The notes: generated by a model from the sequence alone, not told the origin. Positions 18,634-29,874 are shown, counted from the first letter of the stretch. The stretch: DNA of 64,000 nt from Sulfurimonas sp. HSL-1716 (GCF_039645975.1 NZ_CP147918.1:2193567-2257566), one strand, 5' to 3'. Made by a program: numbers and translations.

Positions 18634-20057
18634 AATTTGCCTTGTATTTTTTGAATTGTCTTCGTCGTACTTTTGCCGTCGACAAAATCGACTAGTCTTA
18701 GTTCACCAGCAAATTCGGTTCCAACCACCTCTTTTCCTTCGTAATCTCCGCCCTTCACCAAGACATCGGGTGCTATCATCTTTATAAGTTCAAAAGGGGT
18801 ATCTTCCGCAAACAAAACAACATAATCTACAGCCTCCAAAGCAGCCAAAATATAAGCTCTGTCCTCTGCGGTGTTTACGGGGCGGCTCTCTCCTTTTAAG
18901 CGTCTGACCGATTCATCCGAATTAAGTCCGACTATGAGTATGTCCCCAAAGCTTTTGGCGATCTCAAGATACTTGACATGTCCTACATGCAAGATATCGA
19001 AACAGCCATTTGTAAAAACGACTTTTTTGCCGTTTTGTTTATAACGGGAAACTATCTTGTCTATCTCTTCAAAACTCTTGATGTGCGTGTCCGAACTGCT
19101 TTTGTGCAGCGTCGCTTCGTACTCCTCTATCTCATCGAGTGAAACCGTAGCCGAACCGATCTTGCCGACAACGACACCTGCGGCGAGATTGGCGAACTTA
19201 CAGCTCTCGGCTATATTCTTACCCGCGCTTAACGAGTACGCGATCGAAGCGATAACGGTATCTCCCGCACCGGTGACGTCATAGACCTCTTTTGCGACGG
19301 TAGGAAATCTTCTGACCTTCTCTTCGAATATGGCGATACCGTCTTCGCTAAGCGTGATCATAGAGATATCGAGCTCACACTCGATTTTGAGTTTCAACAG
19401 TGCTTTTTTTAAGGATTCGTCGCTGTTTATATCTATCTTGGTCGCAAGAGAAGCCTCTTTTTTGTTCGGGGTCAGAAGATGAGCGCCTTTATATTTCGAG
19501 TAATCGCTTCCCTTAGGATCGACAAGTACCATTTTGCCGATCTCTTTTGCCATTTTTATGACACCCTGACAAAGAGACGGAGTCAAAACGCCTTTACCGT
19601 AATCCGAAAGTATTATCGCGTCATACGACGAAATACTCTTCTTCAAAGAAGCAAGCATTGTAGTTGTCGAGATTTCATCTATAGCGTCTTTACTCTCTTT
19701 GTCGTAACGAAGGATCTGCTGCGATACCGCTATAACACGACTCTTCCTACTCGTTTTTCTTCCTGTTTGTAAAACAAGACCGTCTGTCTTCACTCCTATA
19801 CCTAAAAGCATTGCGGTAAGCTCTTTTCCATTGGAATCGTCACCGATAACACTGCTAACACTTACGTTAGCTCCAAGTGTAACAAGGTTATTGACAACAT
19901 TTCCTGCACCGCCTAAAACGGTCGTCTCTTTTGCAATATCGACGACTTGCACAGGCGCTTCGGGAGAGATGCGTTCACAACTCCCCCACAGGTAGTGATC
20001 AAGCATCAGATCACCGATAACCAAAATGTTCGGTTTTGCTTTTTTTAAGATTTCCAT
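18627..20057 (-). CDS. hldE: Bifunctional heptose-7-phosphate kinase / heptose-1-phosphate adenylyltransferase
   Basis: Makes ADP-D,D-heptose in two non-adjacent steps. The N-terminal PfkB/ribokinase domain (about residues 1-315) has GGAGNVVNNL and the catalytic DVTGAGDTVIAS. The C-terminal nucleotidyltransferase domain (about 340-476) begins TNGCFDILHVGHVKYL, with the HxGH motif. Length of 476 residues matches the fused enzyme. It starts one base after the hldD stop and is coupled to the YfaZ-like gene. The intermediate phosphatase step is done by gmhB at 25018. Confidence 0.95.
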   Translation of the reverse strand: MEILKKAKPNILVIGDLMLDHYLWGSCERISPEAPVQVVDIAKETTVLGGAGNVVNNLVTLGANVSVSSVIGDDSNGKELTAMLLGIGVKTDGLVLQTGRKTSRKSRVIAVSQQILRYDKESKDAIDEISTTTMLASLKKSISSYDAIILSDYGKGVLTPSLCQGVIKMAKEIGKMVLVDPKGSDYSKYKGAHLLTPNKKEASLATKIDINSDESLKKALLKLKIECELDISMITLSEDGIAIFEEKVRRFPTVAKEVYDVTGAGDTVIASIAYSLSAGKNIAESCKFANLAAGVVVGKIGSATVSLDEIEEYEATLHKSSSDTHIKSFEEIDKIVSRYKQNGKKVVFTNGCFDILHVGHVKYLEIAKSFGDILIVGLNSDESVRRLKGESRPVNTAEDRAYILAALEAVDYVVLFAEDTPFELIKMIAPDVLVKGGDYEGKEVVGTEFAGELRLVDFVDGKSTTKTIQKIQGKLC

Positions 20058-21068
20058 CTATTTTTTCACTTCCGTTTGATATAAACGCTCGATCTCGGAG
20101 ATATATGCCTTTATCCCGTCTTCAAGCTCATATGCCGGTTCATACCCGAGCCCCTCTTTTGTCTCCGCGATATCCGCCTCCGTGTGAAACTGGTAACGCC
20201 CGACAAACGGATTTGGAATATATTCACACTCCAGCGCAGTTCCCATTTCACGCTGCAGGATATCGACGATGGACTGAAAGCTTCTTGCTTTTCCCGTACC
20301 GACATTATATATTCCGCTTGCACGGGGTTTCATCGCTTTTATGTTCGCTTGGATCACATCTTCGATATAGATAAAGTCGCGAAGGATCTTGTCGCTTCCC
20401 TCAAACAAACGCGGATTTTTCCCGGCAAGTATCTGATGACCGAACTGCAAAACCATGGAAGCCGTCGTATTTTTAAAATACTCTCTGGGACCGTAAACGT
20501 TAAAATATCTGAGCCCAACGATCGAAATATCTGTTTTTTTCATATATTCACGACTCAGATAATCCATACTGAGCTTAGAAAATCCGTAAACGTTTTGGGG
20601 AGCTTCGCGTCCTACTCGTTGAGGAGAAAGTGCATCGCCGTAAGTCGCAGCGGAAGACGCATAGATCATATTTGCATTATGAAAAACTGCCAGATCGAGC
20701 AGATCTTTGTAAGCGTTTACGTTTGTCTTTATCATGAGGTCCTGTTCCAATGCGGTCGTATCCGATATGGCAGCTTCATGAAATATATAATCGAACTTGT
20801 AGTTTTTTTTCAGATCCTCTAAAAGTTTCTGGTCGTTGATATCTCCGCTGATTATCTCGCCCGTAAACCCTATCAGATTTTTAAAATGCCCGAAACTTTT
20901 CAGGTTTCCGTTTGAAAGGGTCTCTCCGCTTCTAAAACTGTCCACGACGACGACCTTTGCATCGGGGTGGTTATTTTGAAAATAAAATGCTAAATTAGAG
21001 CCGATAAACCCGGCTCCGCCGGTGATTAAAATGGTTTTATCTTTTAGTTCGTCATCTATGTATCGCAT
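20058..21068 (-). CDS. hldD: ADP-L-glycero-D-manno-heptose 6-epimerase
   Basis: Short-chain dehydrogenase-fold epimerase that converts ADP-D,D-heptose to ADP-L,D-heptose with bound NADP. Visible are ILITGGAGFIGSNLA near residue 12, YASSAATYGD and the catalytic YxxxK in YGFSKLSMDYL. The start at 21068 (MRYIDDELKDKT) is preceded by GTGAAG; a longer frame to 21128 would add 20 residues with no ribosome site and occupy the divergent promoter. It is the first gene of the hldD-hldE-yfaZ operon, divergent from the cytochrome c gene at 21184. Confidence 0.94.
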   Translation of the reverse strand: MRYIDDELKDKTILITGGAGFIGSNLAFYFQNNHPDAKVVVVDSFRSGETLSNGNLKSFGHFKNLIGFTGEIISGDINDQKLLEDLKKNYKFDYIFHEAAISDTTALEQDLMIKTNVNAYKDLLDLAVFHNANMIYASSAATYGDALSPQRVGREAPQNVYGFSKLSMDYLSREYMKKTDISIVGLRYFNVYGPREYFKNTTASMVLQFGHQILAGKNPRLFEGSDKILRDFIYIEDVIQANIKAMKPRASGIYNVGTGKARSFQSIVDILQREMGTALECEYIPNPFVGRYQFHTEADIAETKEGLGYEPAYELEDGIKAYISEIERLYQTEVKK

Positions 21069-21144
21069 CTTCACACTCTTTATAATTAATTTAAGCCAAA
21101 TGATACCAAATCCCTTATTAACACTCATTTAAGAGTTAAAATAT

Positions 21145-21150
21145 TATAAT
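21145..21150 (+). promoter_or_regulatory. Candidate -10 box (TATAAT) of the first cytochrome c gene
   Basis: A perfect TATAAT lies 34 bases before the ATG at 21184, in an A/T-rich context without a clear -35 box. A good GGAGAAAAG ribosome site follows at about 21172. Confidence 0.5.
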
Positions 21151-21183
21151 AGCCTCGAAAATTTTATCTTTGGAGAAAAGAAT

Positions 21184-21480
21184 ATGAAAAAAATCGTTAT
21201 CGCTTCTGTAGCTGCTTTAGCTGTTACTTCAAGTCTAATGGCTGCTGCTGTACAAGCTAATAAATGTGCTGGTTGTCATGGTAAAGACTTCGAGAAAAAA
21301 GCTCTTGGTCAATCTAAAATCGTTAAAGACATGACTCACGCTGAAATCGCTGCTTCATTAAAAGGTTATAGAGATACTGCAGGTTTCGGTCACAGCCCGG
21401 CAAAAGGTGTAATGGCTGGTCAAGTTAAATCTTACACTGATGCAGAATTAGAAGCGTTCTCAAAAACTGTAGGTAAATAA
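21184..21480 (+). CDS. Periplasmic class I cytochrome c (c553-like)
   Basis: A 98-residue precursor with a signal peptide (cleavage near ...SSLMAA), haem-binding CAGCH at about residues 29-33 and a likely axial Met in AKGVMAGQ near 78. Small cytochromes of this kind carry electrons to the cbb3 oxidase in Campylobacterota. Codon choice is unlike its neighbours, with heavy use of GCT, GGT, AAA and few rare codons, as expected for a very abundant protein. It has its own -10 box and is followed by a strong stem-loop, so it is probably monocistronic. Confidence 0.88.
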   Translation: MKKIVIASVAALAVTSSLMAAAVQANKCAGCHGKDFEKKALGQSKIVKDMTHAEIAASLKGYRDTAGFGHSPAKGVMAGQVKSYTDAELEAFSKTVGK

Positions 21481-21488
21481 TTTTACTC

Positions 21489-21517
21489 TTTCTATCTAAG
21501 ATCTTCTTAGATAGAAA
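21489..21517 (+). terminator. Terminator hairpin after the first cytochrome c gene
   Basis: Twelve-nt perfectly paired arms (TTTCTATCTAAG / CTTAGATAGAAA) around a five-base loop begin 9 bases after the stop codon, followed by a T-rich stretch. Confidence 0.8.
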
Positions 21518-21595
21518 TCTTCTCCATTAAACTCCACTCTCTTTACTTTTTATCAAGAACTGATTATAATCGTTAAAAAAGATTAGGAGTGTCAC

Positions 21596-21895
21596 ATGAA
21601 AAAAACTGTCTTCTTACTTTTAGCTATGACGATCTCTCTGCTTGCAGAGGACGGAGCGTCTTTATATGCACAAAACTGTCAAAGCTGTCATGGAAAAAAC
21701 GGCGAAACCGCGGCACTTAATAAAGCGCTGCCGATAAAAGGATGGGATAAAGCAAAAACCATCGAAGCATTAAATGCATATAAAGCAGGTACTAGAAATA
21801 CGACCGGACTCGGCAAGATCATGACTCCAAAAGTCGCCACGATGACAGATGCGCAGATTGCGGCCGTTTCTGAATATATAGCTACTTTAAAGTAG
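21596..21895 (+). CDS. Periplasmic class I cytochrome c, second copy
   Basis: A 99-residue precursor with a signal peptide (MKKTVFLLLAMTISLLAEDG), haem-binding CQSCH near residue 28 and a likely Met ligand in GKIMTPKVATM near 78. It has the same fold and order of elements as the gene at 21184 but ordinary codon use, so it is probably expressed less. The last codons and stop form half of a long perfect palindrome that also ends the convergent ccoS gene. It is likely another electron carrier to a terminal oxidase. Confidence 0.86.
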   Translation: MKKTVFLLLAMTISLLAEDGASLYAQNCQSCHGKNGETAALNKALPIKGWDKAKTIEALNAYKAGTRNTTGLGKIMTPKVATMTDAQIAAVSEYIATLK

Positions 21896-21901
21896 CTATA
21901 T
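21876..21901. terminator. 26-bp perfect palindrome at the convergent cytochrome c / ccoS ends
   Basis: Thirteen-base arms (ATATAGCTACTTT and its complement) meet without a spacer. The element includes the last codons and the TAG of the cytochrome gene and touches the ccoS stop at 21901. As RNA it would fold into a stem that could end or stabilise both transcripts. Confidence 0.6.
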
Positions 21902-22119
21902 CACTCTGGCGTGTAGTGTTTCTTTTTTAATTTATCACGCTTTTTCTGCTGCAGAGCAGCATCGTTTAGTTCCTCTTCGCCGTCAAATTTTACGGCATTT
22001 AAAAACTTTTCTTCATCATCGAACTGTCCGCTTTTTATTCCCCACAAAAATGCAGCGAGTGCAATTGAACCAAGAAATATCGAAACACCGAGCATCATAG
22101 CTATTACCCAAGAATCCAT
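21901..22119 (-). CDS. ccoS: cbb3-type cytochrome oxidase assembly protein CcoS
   Basis: A 72-residue protein with one N-terminal membrane segment (about 5-27) followed by FLWGIKSGQFDDEEKFLNAV. The W-(A/G)-I-K-S-G-Q-F-D-D core is the CcoS hallmark, followed by a charged tail. CcoS is needed for cofactor insertion into the cbb3 oxidase. It starts 3 nt after ccoI, the standard pairing. The oxidase structural genes ccoNOQP are not in this window. Confidence 0.9.
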   Translation of the reverse strand: MDSWVIAMMLGVSIFLGSIALAAFLWGIKSGQFDDEEKFLNAVKFDGEEELNDAALQQKKRDKLKKKHYTPE

Positions 22120-22122
22120 GCC

Positions 22123-24552
22123 TTATCCTTTTAGTTTATCTTTAAATCCGAAACGTATTCTCATAGAGTTTCCGACGACCAGCAGCGAACTAAAAGACAT
22201 AGATATCGCGGCTATCAAAGGGATTATATATCCGGCCATCGCAAGCGGGATGGTTATAGCGTTATATAAAAGAGAGATCATTAGATTCTGTTTTATCATT
22301 GAATATGTTCTTTTGGATATCCTAAATGCATCGCTCAGGTTTCTCAAAGAATCATGAAGCAGCACGACGTCGCTTACATCTATGGCAATATCACTGCCGT
22401 TACCCATAGCTATACCGATATCAGAACTTGCCAAAGCCAATATATCGTTTACTCCGTCTCCTGCCATGACCACCACTTTGCCCTCTTTATGCAATGCTTC
22501 GATATATGATGATTTATCCTCCGGAGTCAATTCGGATTCTACTATATCTATACCGACATCTTGTGCAACTTTCATTGCACTTTTCTTATGATCGCCCGTT
22601 AACATGATCACTTCTATTCCCTGAGCCTTGATCGCTTTTATGCTCTCTTTTGAATCCTCTCTCGGAGTGTCAAAGAGCTCGTATTTTGCGACAACAGTCC
22701 CTTCATATGCAAAATAAAACTCACTGTACTCTCCCTTTTCTCCCCCATACGAAATATCATGGGAAAGAAGGCCTTCGTTTTGCATCAGCTTTATGTTACC
22801 GCCGATCAGCTTTTCACCCTTATATTCGGCACTTATGCCGAGTGCAGGTATCTGTTTTACGGCGTTTAGCTCAAAATGCTCAAGATCTTTTTCATATATA
22901 AACTCACCGACACCTCTAGCTATGGGATGCTTAGAACTCTGAACCAGAGAATAAAGAAAAGATTTGTCAAACTCACCGTAAATATGTTCTTTGACGACTT
23001 TGGGTTTTCCTTGTGTAATCGTTCCCGTTTTATCCAAAACCAATGTATTTGCTTTTGCCATGGTTTCTAGCTGTGCAGCCTGCTTAAAAAGTATTCCGCG
23101 TTTTGATGCAATCCCCAGCCCCACCAGTGTCGCAACGGGAGTCGCAAGAGCCAAGGCACAAGGACATGCTATAACGATAACGGAGATACCGACCATAAAA
23201 GAGGTCTCAAAACTGTGCGGCCAAAGCCGCCAAACGATGAACGTAACAAAAGCAAAAAGTAAAATAGCACCTGAAAAATATTCTGACAACGTATTTGCCA
23301 GCTGTTGAATTCGAGGTTTGTTGCTCATCGCTCCTTCAAGCAGCGAGACGAGGTTGGATAATGTAGAATGCGCAAAATCTTTCGTCGCTTTATATTTGAT
23401 ATCCGCATCTATACTAATGGTACCGCTTATGATCTTATCACCGTTTTGCTTGTAGATCGGTTCACTCTCCCCCGTCAGGTTCGATTCGTCAAAACTACCT
23501 TCTCCGCTTACGACTTCACCGTCTAACGCTACTCTCTCGCCAGAGCTCACGGCTATGATATCAAAAACTTTCACGTTGTTGATGTTCTTCGATACGATCT
23601 TGCCCTCTTCTACCACTTTTATGCTGCTTGGTATATGGTTGCTCATAATATCCAGGGTATCTGCAACACTTTTTTTGCTAAGTATCTCTAAAAACTTTCC
23701 TATTAAGACAAAAGTGATGATCATCGTCACCGAATCAAAATACGCTTCGCCGAGTTCGAACATCGTGATATAGATGGAATACAGATAGGTCAACGTCGCA
23801 CCGGTCGCGACCAAGATATCCATGTTTACGACTTTGGTCTTCATACCGTAATATGCACCCCTAAAGAATATCCATCCGCTGTAAAACAGTACCGGAGTGG
23901 CAAGAACACCTTCTGCGATATTCAAGATCGTTTTTACATCTTGAGTAATGCCCGTGAAATATCCCGCATATTGGGCAACTGCTATCCACATGACGTTCAT
24001 AGTGGAAAATATGGCTACCGCCATACGCAGATAATACTCTTTTCTCTCTTTGTTAGCACGCACCTCTTGTAATGAAGCATCATACGGAAAGGCGTTGTAG
24101 CCGATGGCCCGTATCATATCTATGATGGAAGAAAGTTTTAGTACATCGTCAGCCCAGACTATTTTGGCTTTGTTATTGGTATAGTTGATATCAGCACTTA
24201 TCACACCCTCCATCTTGTGAAGAGCTTTCTCATTCAGCCAGACACAAGCGGCACAATGTATCCCCTCTATGATCAAAGAGACTTCGCTAAAACCATCGCT
24301 GTTTACAGTTACAAATTTATCGTAAAATGCGGGAGAATCAAAATTTGCGGAATCTTCATACTGTTGTGTCGGCGGCGTCAATGCTGTATCACCGACTTTG
24401 TCGTAAAAATTATCCAACCCCTGATCTTTTAGTAGATGATAGACTCCCTGACACCCCTTACAGCAAAAGTAGTGTTCGCCGTCAACGATCATTACACTTT
24501 TATTGAATTCGAGATGGCAGTGGGTACAGCCTACTTTATCAGACAATTTCAA
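22123..24552 (-). CDS. ccoI: Copper-transporting P1B-type ATPase for cbb3 oxidase assembly
   Basis: Membrane pump of the CcoI/FixI type that supplies copper for cbb3 oxidase. An N-terminal Cys-rich domain has CTHC (9-12) and CCKGC (30-34), followed by the heavy-metal-associated motif GIHCAACVW near 97, the CPC ion-path motif in IACPCALALATP near 460, the phosphorylation site VLDKTGTITQG near 502 and the hinge GDGVNDILALASS. The 809-residue length with the extra N-terminal metal domain fits CcoI rather than a general copper exporter, as does the adjacent ccoS. The start overlaps the preceding asparaginase-like gene by 14 nt. Confidence 0.92.
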   Translation of the reverse strand: MKLSDKVGCTHCHLEFNKSVMIVDGEHYFCCKGCQGVYHLLKDQGLDNFYDKVGDTALTPPTQQYEDSANFDSPAFYDKFVTVNSDGFSEVSLIIEGIHCAACVWLNEKALHKMEGVISADINYTNNKAKIVWADDVLKLSSIIDMIRAIGYNAFPYDASLQEVRANKERKEYYLRMAVAIFSTMNVMWIAVAQYAGYFTGITQDVKTILNIAEGVLATPVLFYSGWIFFRGAYYGMKTKVVNMDILVATGATLTYLYSIYITMFELGEAYFDSVTMIITFVLIGKFLEILSKKSVADTLDIMSNHIPSSIKVVEEGKIVSKNINNVKVFDIIAVSSGERVALDGEVVSGEGSFDESNLTGESEPIYKQNGDKIISGTISIDADIKYKATKDFAHSTLSNLVSLLEGAMSNKPRIQQLANTLSEYFSGAILLFAFVTFIVWRLWPHSFETSFMVGISVIVIACPCALALATPVATLVGLGIASKRGILFKQAAQLETMAKANTLVLDKTGTITQGKPKVVKEHIYGEFDKSFLYSLVQSSKHPIARGVGEFIYEKDLEHFELNAVKQIPALGISAEYKGEKLIGGNIKLMQNEGLLSHDISYGGEKGEYSEFYFAYEGTVVAKYELFDTPREDSKESIKAIKAQGIEVIMLTGDHKKSAMKVAQDVGIDIVESELTPEDKSSYIEALHKEGKVVVMAGDGVNDILALASSDIGIAMGNGSDIAIDVSDVVLLHDSLRNLSDAFRISKRTYSMIKQNLMISLLYNAITIPLAMAGYIIPLIAAISMSFSSLLVVGNSMRIRFGFKDKLKG

Positions 24553-25021
24553 ACTTTCCGAGAGATTTATTCTTAACTAGTTTATCATATGGCAGTATTT
24601 CACCGTTCATACATATGTAAACACCGTATTGTTTACAAGATTTTGCATATCCGAGGGCCATTCCAAAATTGACACTGGCTTCGGTGTTATCTATTTCAAA
24701 AGGGGTCATTGCACCCGTGAGGATAATGATTCTGTCATCAAATATCGCATCTAAAAAACCTGCCGTGACGTCCATTGTATCGGTTCCATGAACTATAATG
24801 AAAACATCTTCTTCATCGGCATAGATTACATTTGCCAACATTTTTCTGTCGTCTGAAGTAAACTCTAGACTGTCTTTATAGATCACACCGGCCATCTCTA
24901 CGGGATCGATAAAGCCCTCCATCATCTTCTCGATAGCTTTGTTATCAAACGCCACTTGCATTTGACCGTTTAACGGATTATAGCGTTTGTTAAAAGTTCC
25001 GCCTGTATTTAGTATCTTCAT
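24539..25021 (-). CDS. Asparaginase-like protein, N-terminal domain only
   Basis: A 160-residue protein matching only the first domain of type I/II L-asparaginases. The catalytic Thr region NTGGTFNK is at the N-terminus, IIVHGTDTMDVTAGFLD near 82 carries the second Thr-Asp pair, and LTGAMTPFEI near 103 has the Lys. The C-terminal domain, which completes the dimer active site in full enzymes of about 330 residues, is absent and there is no sign of a frameshift remnant, since ccoI begins inside its end. It overlaps gmhB by 4 nt. Whether it hydrolyses asparagine is doubtful. Confidence 0.7.
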   Translation of the reverse strand: MKILNTGGTFNKRYNPLNGQMQVAFDNKAIEKMMEGFIDPVEMAGVIYKDSLEFTSDDRKMLANVIYADEEDVFIIVHGTDTMDVTAGFLDAIFDDRIIILTGAMTPFEIDNTEASVNFGMALGYAKSCKQYGVYICMNGEILPYDKLVKNKSLGKFEIV

Positions 25022-25533
25022 CTGTATATCTCATCCAATTTATAAATTGTTTTCAGGGCTTTTGAATCGGCAGCCTCATTGTGTTGATCAAAAAGATACG
25101 TATCGGATATACCGGCTTTTAAAGCGGCCTCGATATCTCTTTCATTATCTCCGACCATTATAGAGTTTTTCAAATCGATATCAAACTCTTTTTCGGCTTC
25201 GGTGAACATGCCGATATCCGGTTTTCTGCATTCACATTTACCGCTGATATCCGGATGATGCGGGCAATAGTAGACTTTGTCGATCTTTATGCCGTTTTTT
25301 GCAAACTCTTCTATCATCCATGACGTAAGGGTATCAAACTGTTCGCTCGTATAATATCCTCTTGCGATCCCCGATTGATTCGTGACCACGATAAGAAGAT
25401 ATCCTTTTTTTTGGTAAAAGCGGCAAAGTTCAAAGATCCCGTCAATAAACTCGAAATCTTCGATCTTATACAGATAGTTGATCTCTTTGTTTATAACTCC
25501 GTCACGGTCAAGGAAAAGTGCTTTTTTTGCCAT
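25018..25533 (-). CDS. gmhB: D-glycero-beta-D-manno-heptose-1,7-bisphosphate 7-phosphatase
   Basis: HAD-superfamily phosphatase removing the 7-phosphate before adenylyl transfer by HldE. The nucleophile motif LFLDRDGVINKE is at the N-terminus, VVTNQSGIARG near 51 is motif II, and the zinc loop YYCPHHPDISGKCECRKP near 90 has the Cys/His pattern typical of GmhB. VGDNERDIEAA near 128 is motif IV. Length of 171 residues is usual. It lies between gmhA (3 nt upstream) and the asparaginase-like gene. Confidence 0.92.
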   Translation of the reverse strand: MAKKALFLDRDGVINKEINYLYKIEDFEFIDGIFELCRFYQKKGYLLIVVTNQSGIARGYYTSEQFDTLTSWMIEEFAKNGIKIDKVYYCPHHPDISGKCECRKPDIGMFTEAEKEFDIDLKNSIMVGDNERDIEAALKAGISDTYLFDQHNEAADSKALKTIYKLDEIYR

Positions 25534-25536
25534 ATA

Positions 25537-26127
25537 TTACTTAACACCCTCCGCAAATATCTCTTTTTCGATTATATCGCATATGATATGACCAATCAAT
25601 ATATGCGATTCTTGTATGCGCGGCGTATCGTTTGAAGGAACGACGATAGCCATATCGGCCATTTGTGCCATTTTACCTCCGTCACGACCCGCTAGGGCTA
25701 CGGTTGTTATCCCTTTTGCTTTTGCACTGTTAAATGCATTGATAATATTGGCAGAATTGCCCGATGTGGAGATACCAATAAAAATATCACCCTCTTGTCC
25801 CATCCCCTCTAGCTGACGAGAAAATACCTTGTCGTATCCGTAATCATTTCCTATCGCCGTAAGATTTGAAGTATCCGTAGTCAAAGCCAGAGAAGGCAGC
25901 GAAGGACGATCAAATCCGTAACGCCCTACGAGTTCGGCAGCGATATGCTGTGCATCAGCTGCACTTCCTCCGTTTCCGGCTATTATGGTCTTTTTACCTT
26001 TTTTGTACACATCAACACACTTTGCGGCAACTTTTTCTATTATATCGATAAGCATGTCGTTCTCATATATTTTTTGTTTTGTTTCGTATGAGGATTTTAT
26101 TTGATCTTTTATGTATTCTTTCATCAT
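25537..26127 (-). CDS. gmhA: Phosphoheptose isomerase
   Basis: Converts sedoheptulose 7-phosphate to D-glycero-D-manno-heptose 7-phosphate, the first step of ADP-heptose synthesis. This SIS-domain protein has GNGGSAADAQHIAAELVGRY near residue 50 and GISTSGNSANIINA near 118. Two adjacent ATG codons stand at the start (26127 and 26124); either is possible, with GGAATA just before them. It is first in the operon gmhA-gmhB-asparaginase-like-ccoI-ccoS, downstream of the rRNA operon with no gene between. Confidence 0.93.
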   Translation of the reverse strand: MMKEYIKDQIKSSYETKQKIYENDMLIDIIEKVAAKCVDVYKKGKKTIIAGNGGSAADAQHIAAELVGRYGFDRPSLPSLALTTDTSNLTAIGNDYGYDKVFSRQLEGMGQEGDIFIGISTSGNSANIINAFNSAKAKGITTVALAGRDGGKMAQMADMAIVVPSNDTPRIQESHILIGHIICDIIEKEIFAEGVK

Positions 26128-26292
26128 TATTCCATATGTTTATATAACGATATTGTATCAAAACCAGAGTTAATTAAATTAAAACAATAAGAAATATTTA
26201 TAAAAAAATAGAATTGTGGGTTGTAAAAGTTTTTTCGATAAATATAAAGAGCCAAAGGAAAAAAATAATTTGAAAGGAAGGGTAAATCCGAT

Positions 26293-26412
26293 AACTAGGC
26301 GGCGACCTACGTTTCCACACCTGAAAGGTGCAGTATTATCAGCGATGGGAGGCTTAGCTTCTGGGTTCGGAATGGGGCCAGGCGTTTCCCTCTCTCTGTA
26401 GCCACCTAGACA
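26293..26412 (-). rRNA. rrf: 5S ribosomal RNA
   Basis: Read on the minus strand, the roughly 120-nt segment begins TGTCTAGGTGGC and ends with the complementary GCCGCCTAGTTA. It contains the conserved CCATTCCGAACCCAGAAG and the CCTCCCATCGCTGATAATA region. It is the last gene of the operon. Ends are estimated from the closing helix and may be off by a few bases. Confidence 0.92.
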
Positions 26413-26415
26413 ATC

Positions 26416-26447
26416 GGATATAAAAGCACCGGGATGCGCTTATATCC
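26416..26447 (-). other. Hairpin in the 23S-5S spacer
   Basis: Arms GGATATAA and TTATATCC close a stem with an internal mismatch, 4 bases upstream of the 5S gene on the transcribed strand. It is a plausible processing signal for releasing 5S precursor RNA. Confidence 0.5.
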
Positions 26448-26475
26448 AACTGCTTGGACTTGAGGAGTTTATTAT

Positions 26476-26532
26476 CAAAGTCAACATTTACAACAACAGA
26501 CCACTTTGCTTATACTAAGTAAGGCAGTGAGC
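26476..26532 (-). other. 23S processing stem, 3' arm
   Basis: The blocks CAAAGTCAAC, ACAACAGA and AAGTAAGGCAGTGAGC here are repeated, in inverted orientation and the same spacing order, at 29615-29705 upstream of 23S. In the transcript they pair to close a long helix bringing the 23S ends together, the typical substrate of RNase III. Confidence 0.75.
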
Positions 26533-26534
26533 TA

Positions 26535-29445
<2,911 letters not shown>

Positions 29446-29798
29446 TTTTTTTATATGATACGTTATCCGAACAAAGTCCGAATACCTACGTTAACACTGG
29501 GTTTACTTCAGCAGTAAGCTCATCGCACTAGTGCGATTGGACTCTCTGTCGAAGAGAACTTAGCGTTAGCGCAGCCTAAGGAATTACTTCCTTTGGCGTA
29601 CTATTCTAATTTGCGCTCACTGCCTTACTTAACATAAGACAGCGATCTGTTGTAGTTGTTATTTCAAAAATAAACCTTGTTTATTCTTTACTTTAGTTGA
29701 CTTTGACAATATTAATTTAATGAACTCTTCTTAGACTTTTAAAGTCTAACACTAAACCTACCTCTGTAGGTCTGGTGTTAAACTTTATAATGAAAAGA
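29446..29798 (-). other. tRNA-Ala to 23S spacer with the 5' processing arm and several hairpins
   Basis: This 353-bp stretch has no gene. It holds the 5' arm of the 23S processing stem (29615-29705), a perfect 16-bp palindrome ATCGCACTAGTGCGAT at 29522-29537, a 9-bp inverted repeat TTAGACTTT/AAAGTCTAA at 29731-29749, and a longer imperfect stem at 29747-29780. About 165 bases lie between the stem arm and the mature 23S 5' end. No tRNA-Ile, common at this place in related rRNA operons, is present. Confidence 0.7.
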
Positions 29799-29874
29799 TG
29801 GTGGAGAATAGCGGGATCGAACCGCTGACCTACTGCGTGCAAGGCAGTCGCTCTCCCAGCTGAGCTAATTCCCC
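29799..29874 (-). tRNA. tRNA-Ala (anticodon TGC)
   Basis: A 76-nt cloverleaf on the minus strand: acceptor GGGGAAT pairs with ATTCTCC, D arm AGCTCAGCTGGGAGAGC, anticodon loop CTTGCAC giving UGC, T arm GCGGTTCGATCCCGC, and an encoded CCA end. It lies in the 16S-23S spacer as the only tRNA. Confidence 0.97.

Noticed and set aside
20184..20822. 212-codon open frame on the plus strand
   Set aside because: Shadow of hldD, with low-complexity, Cys/His/Phe-heavy translation typical of antisense frames.
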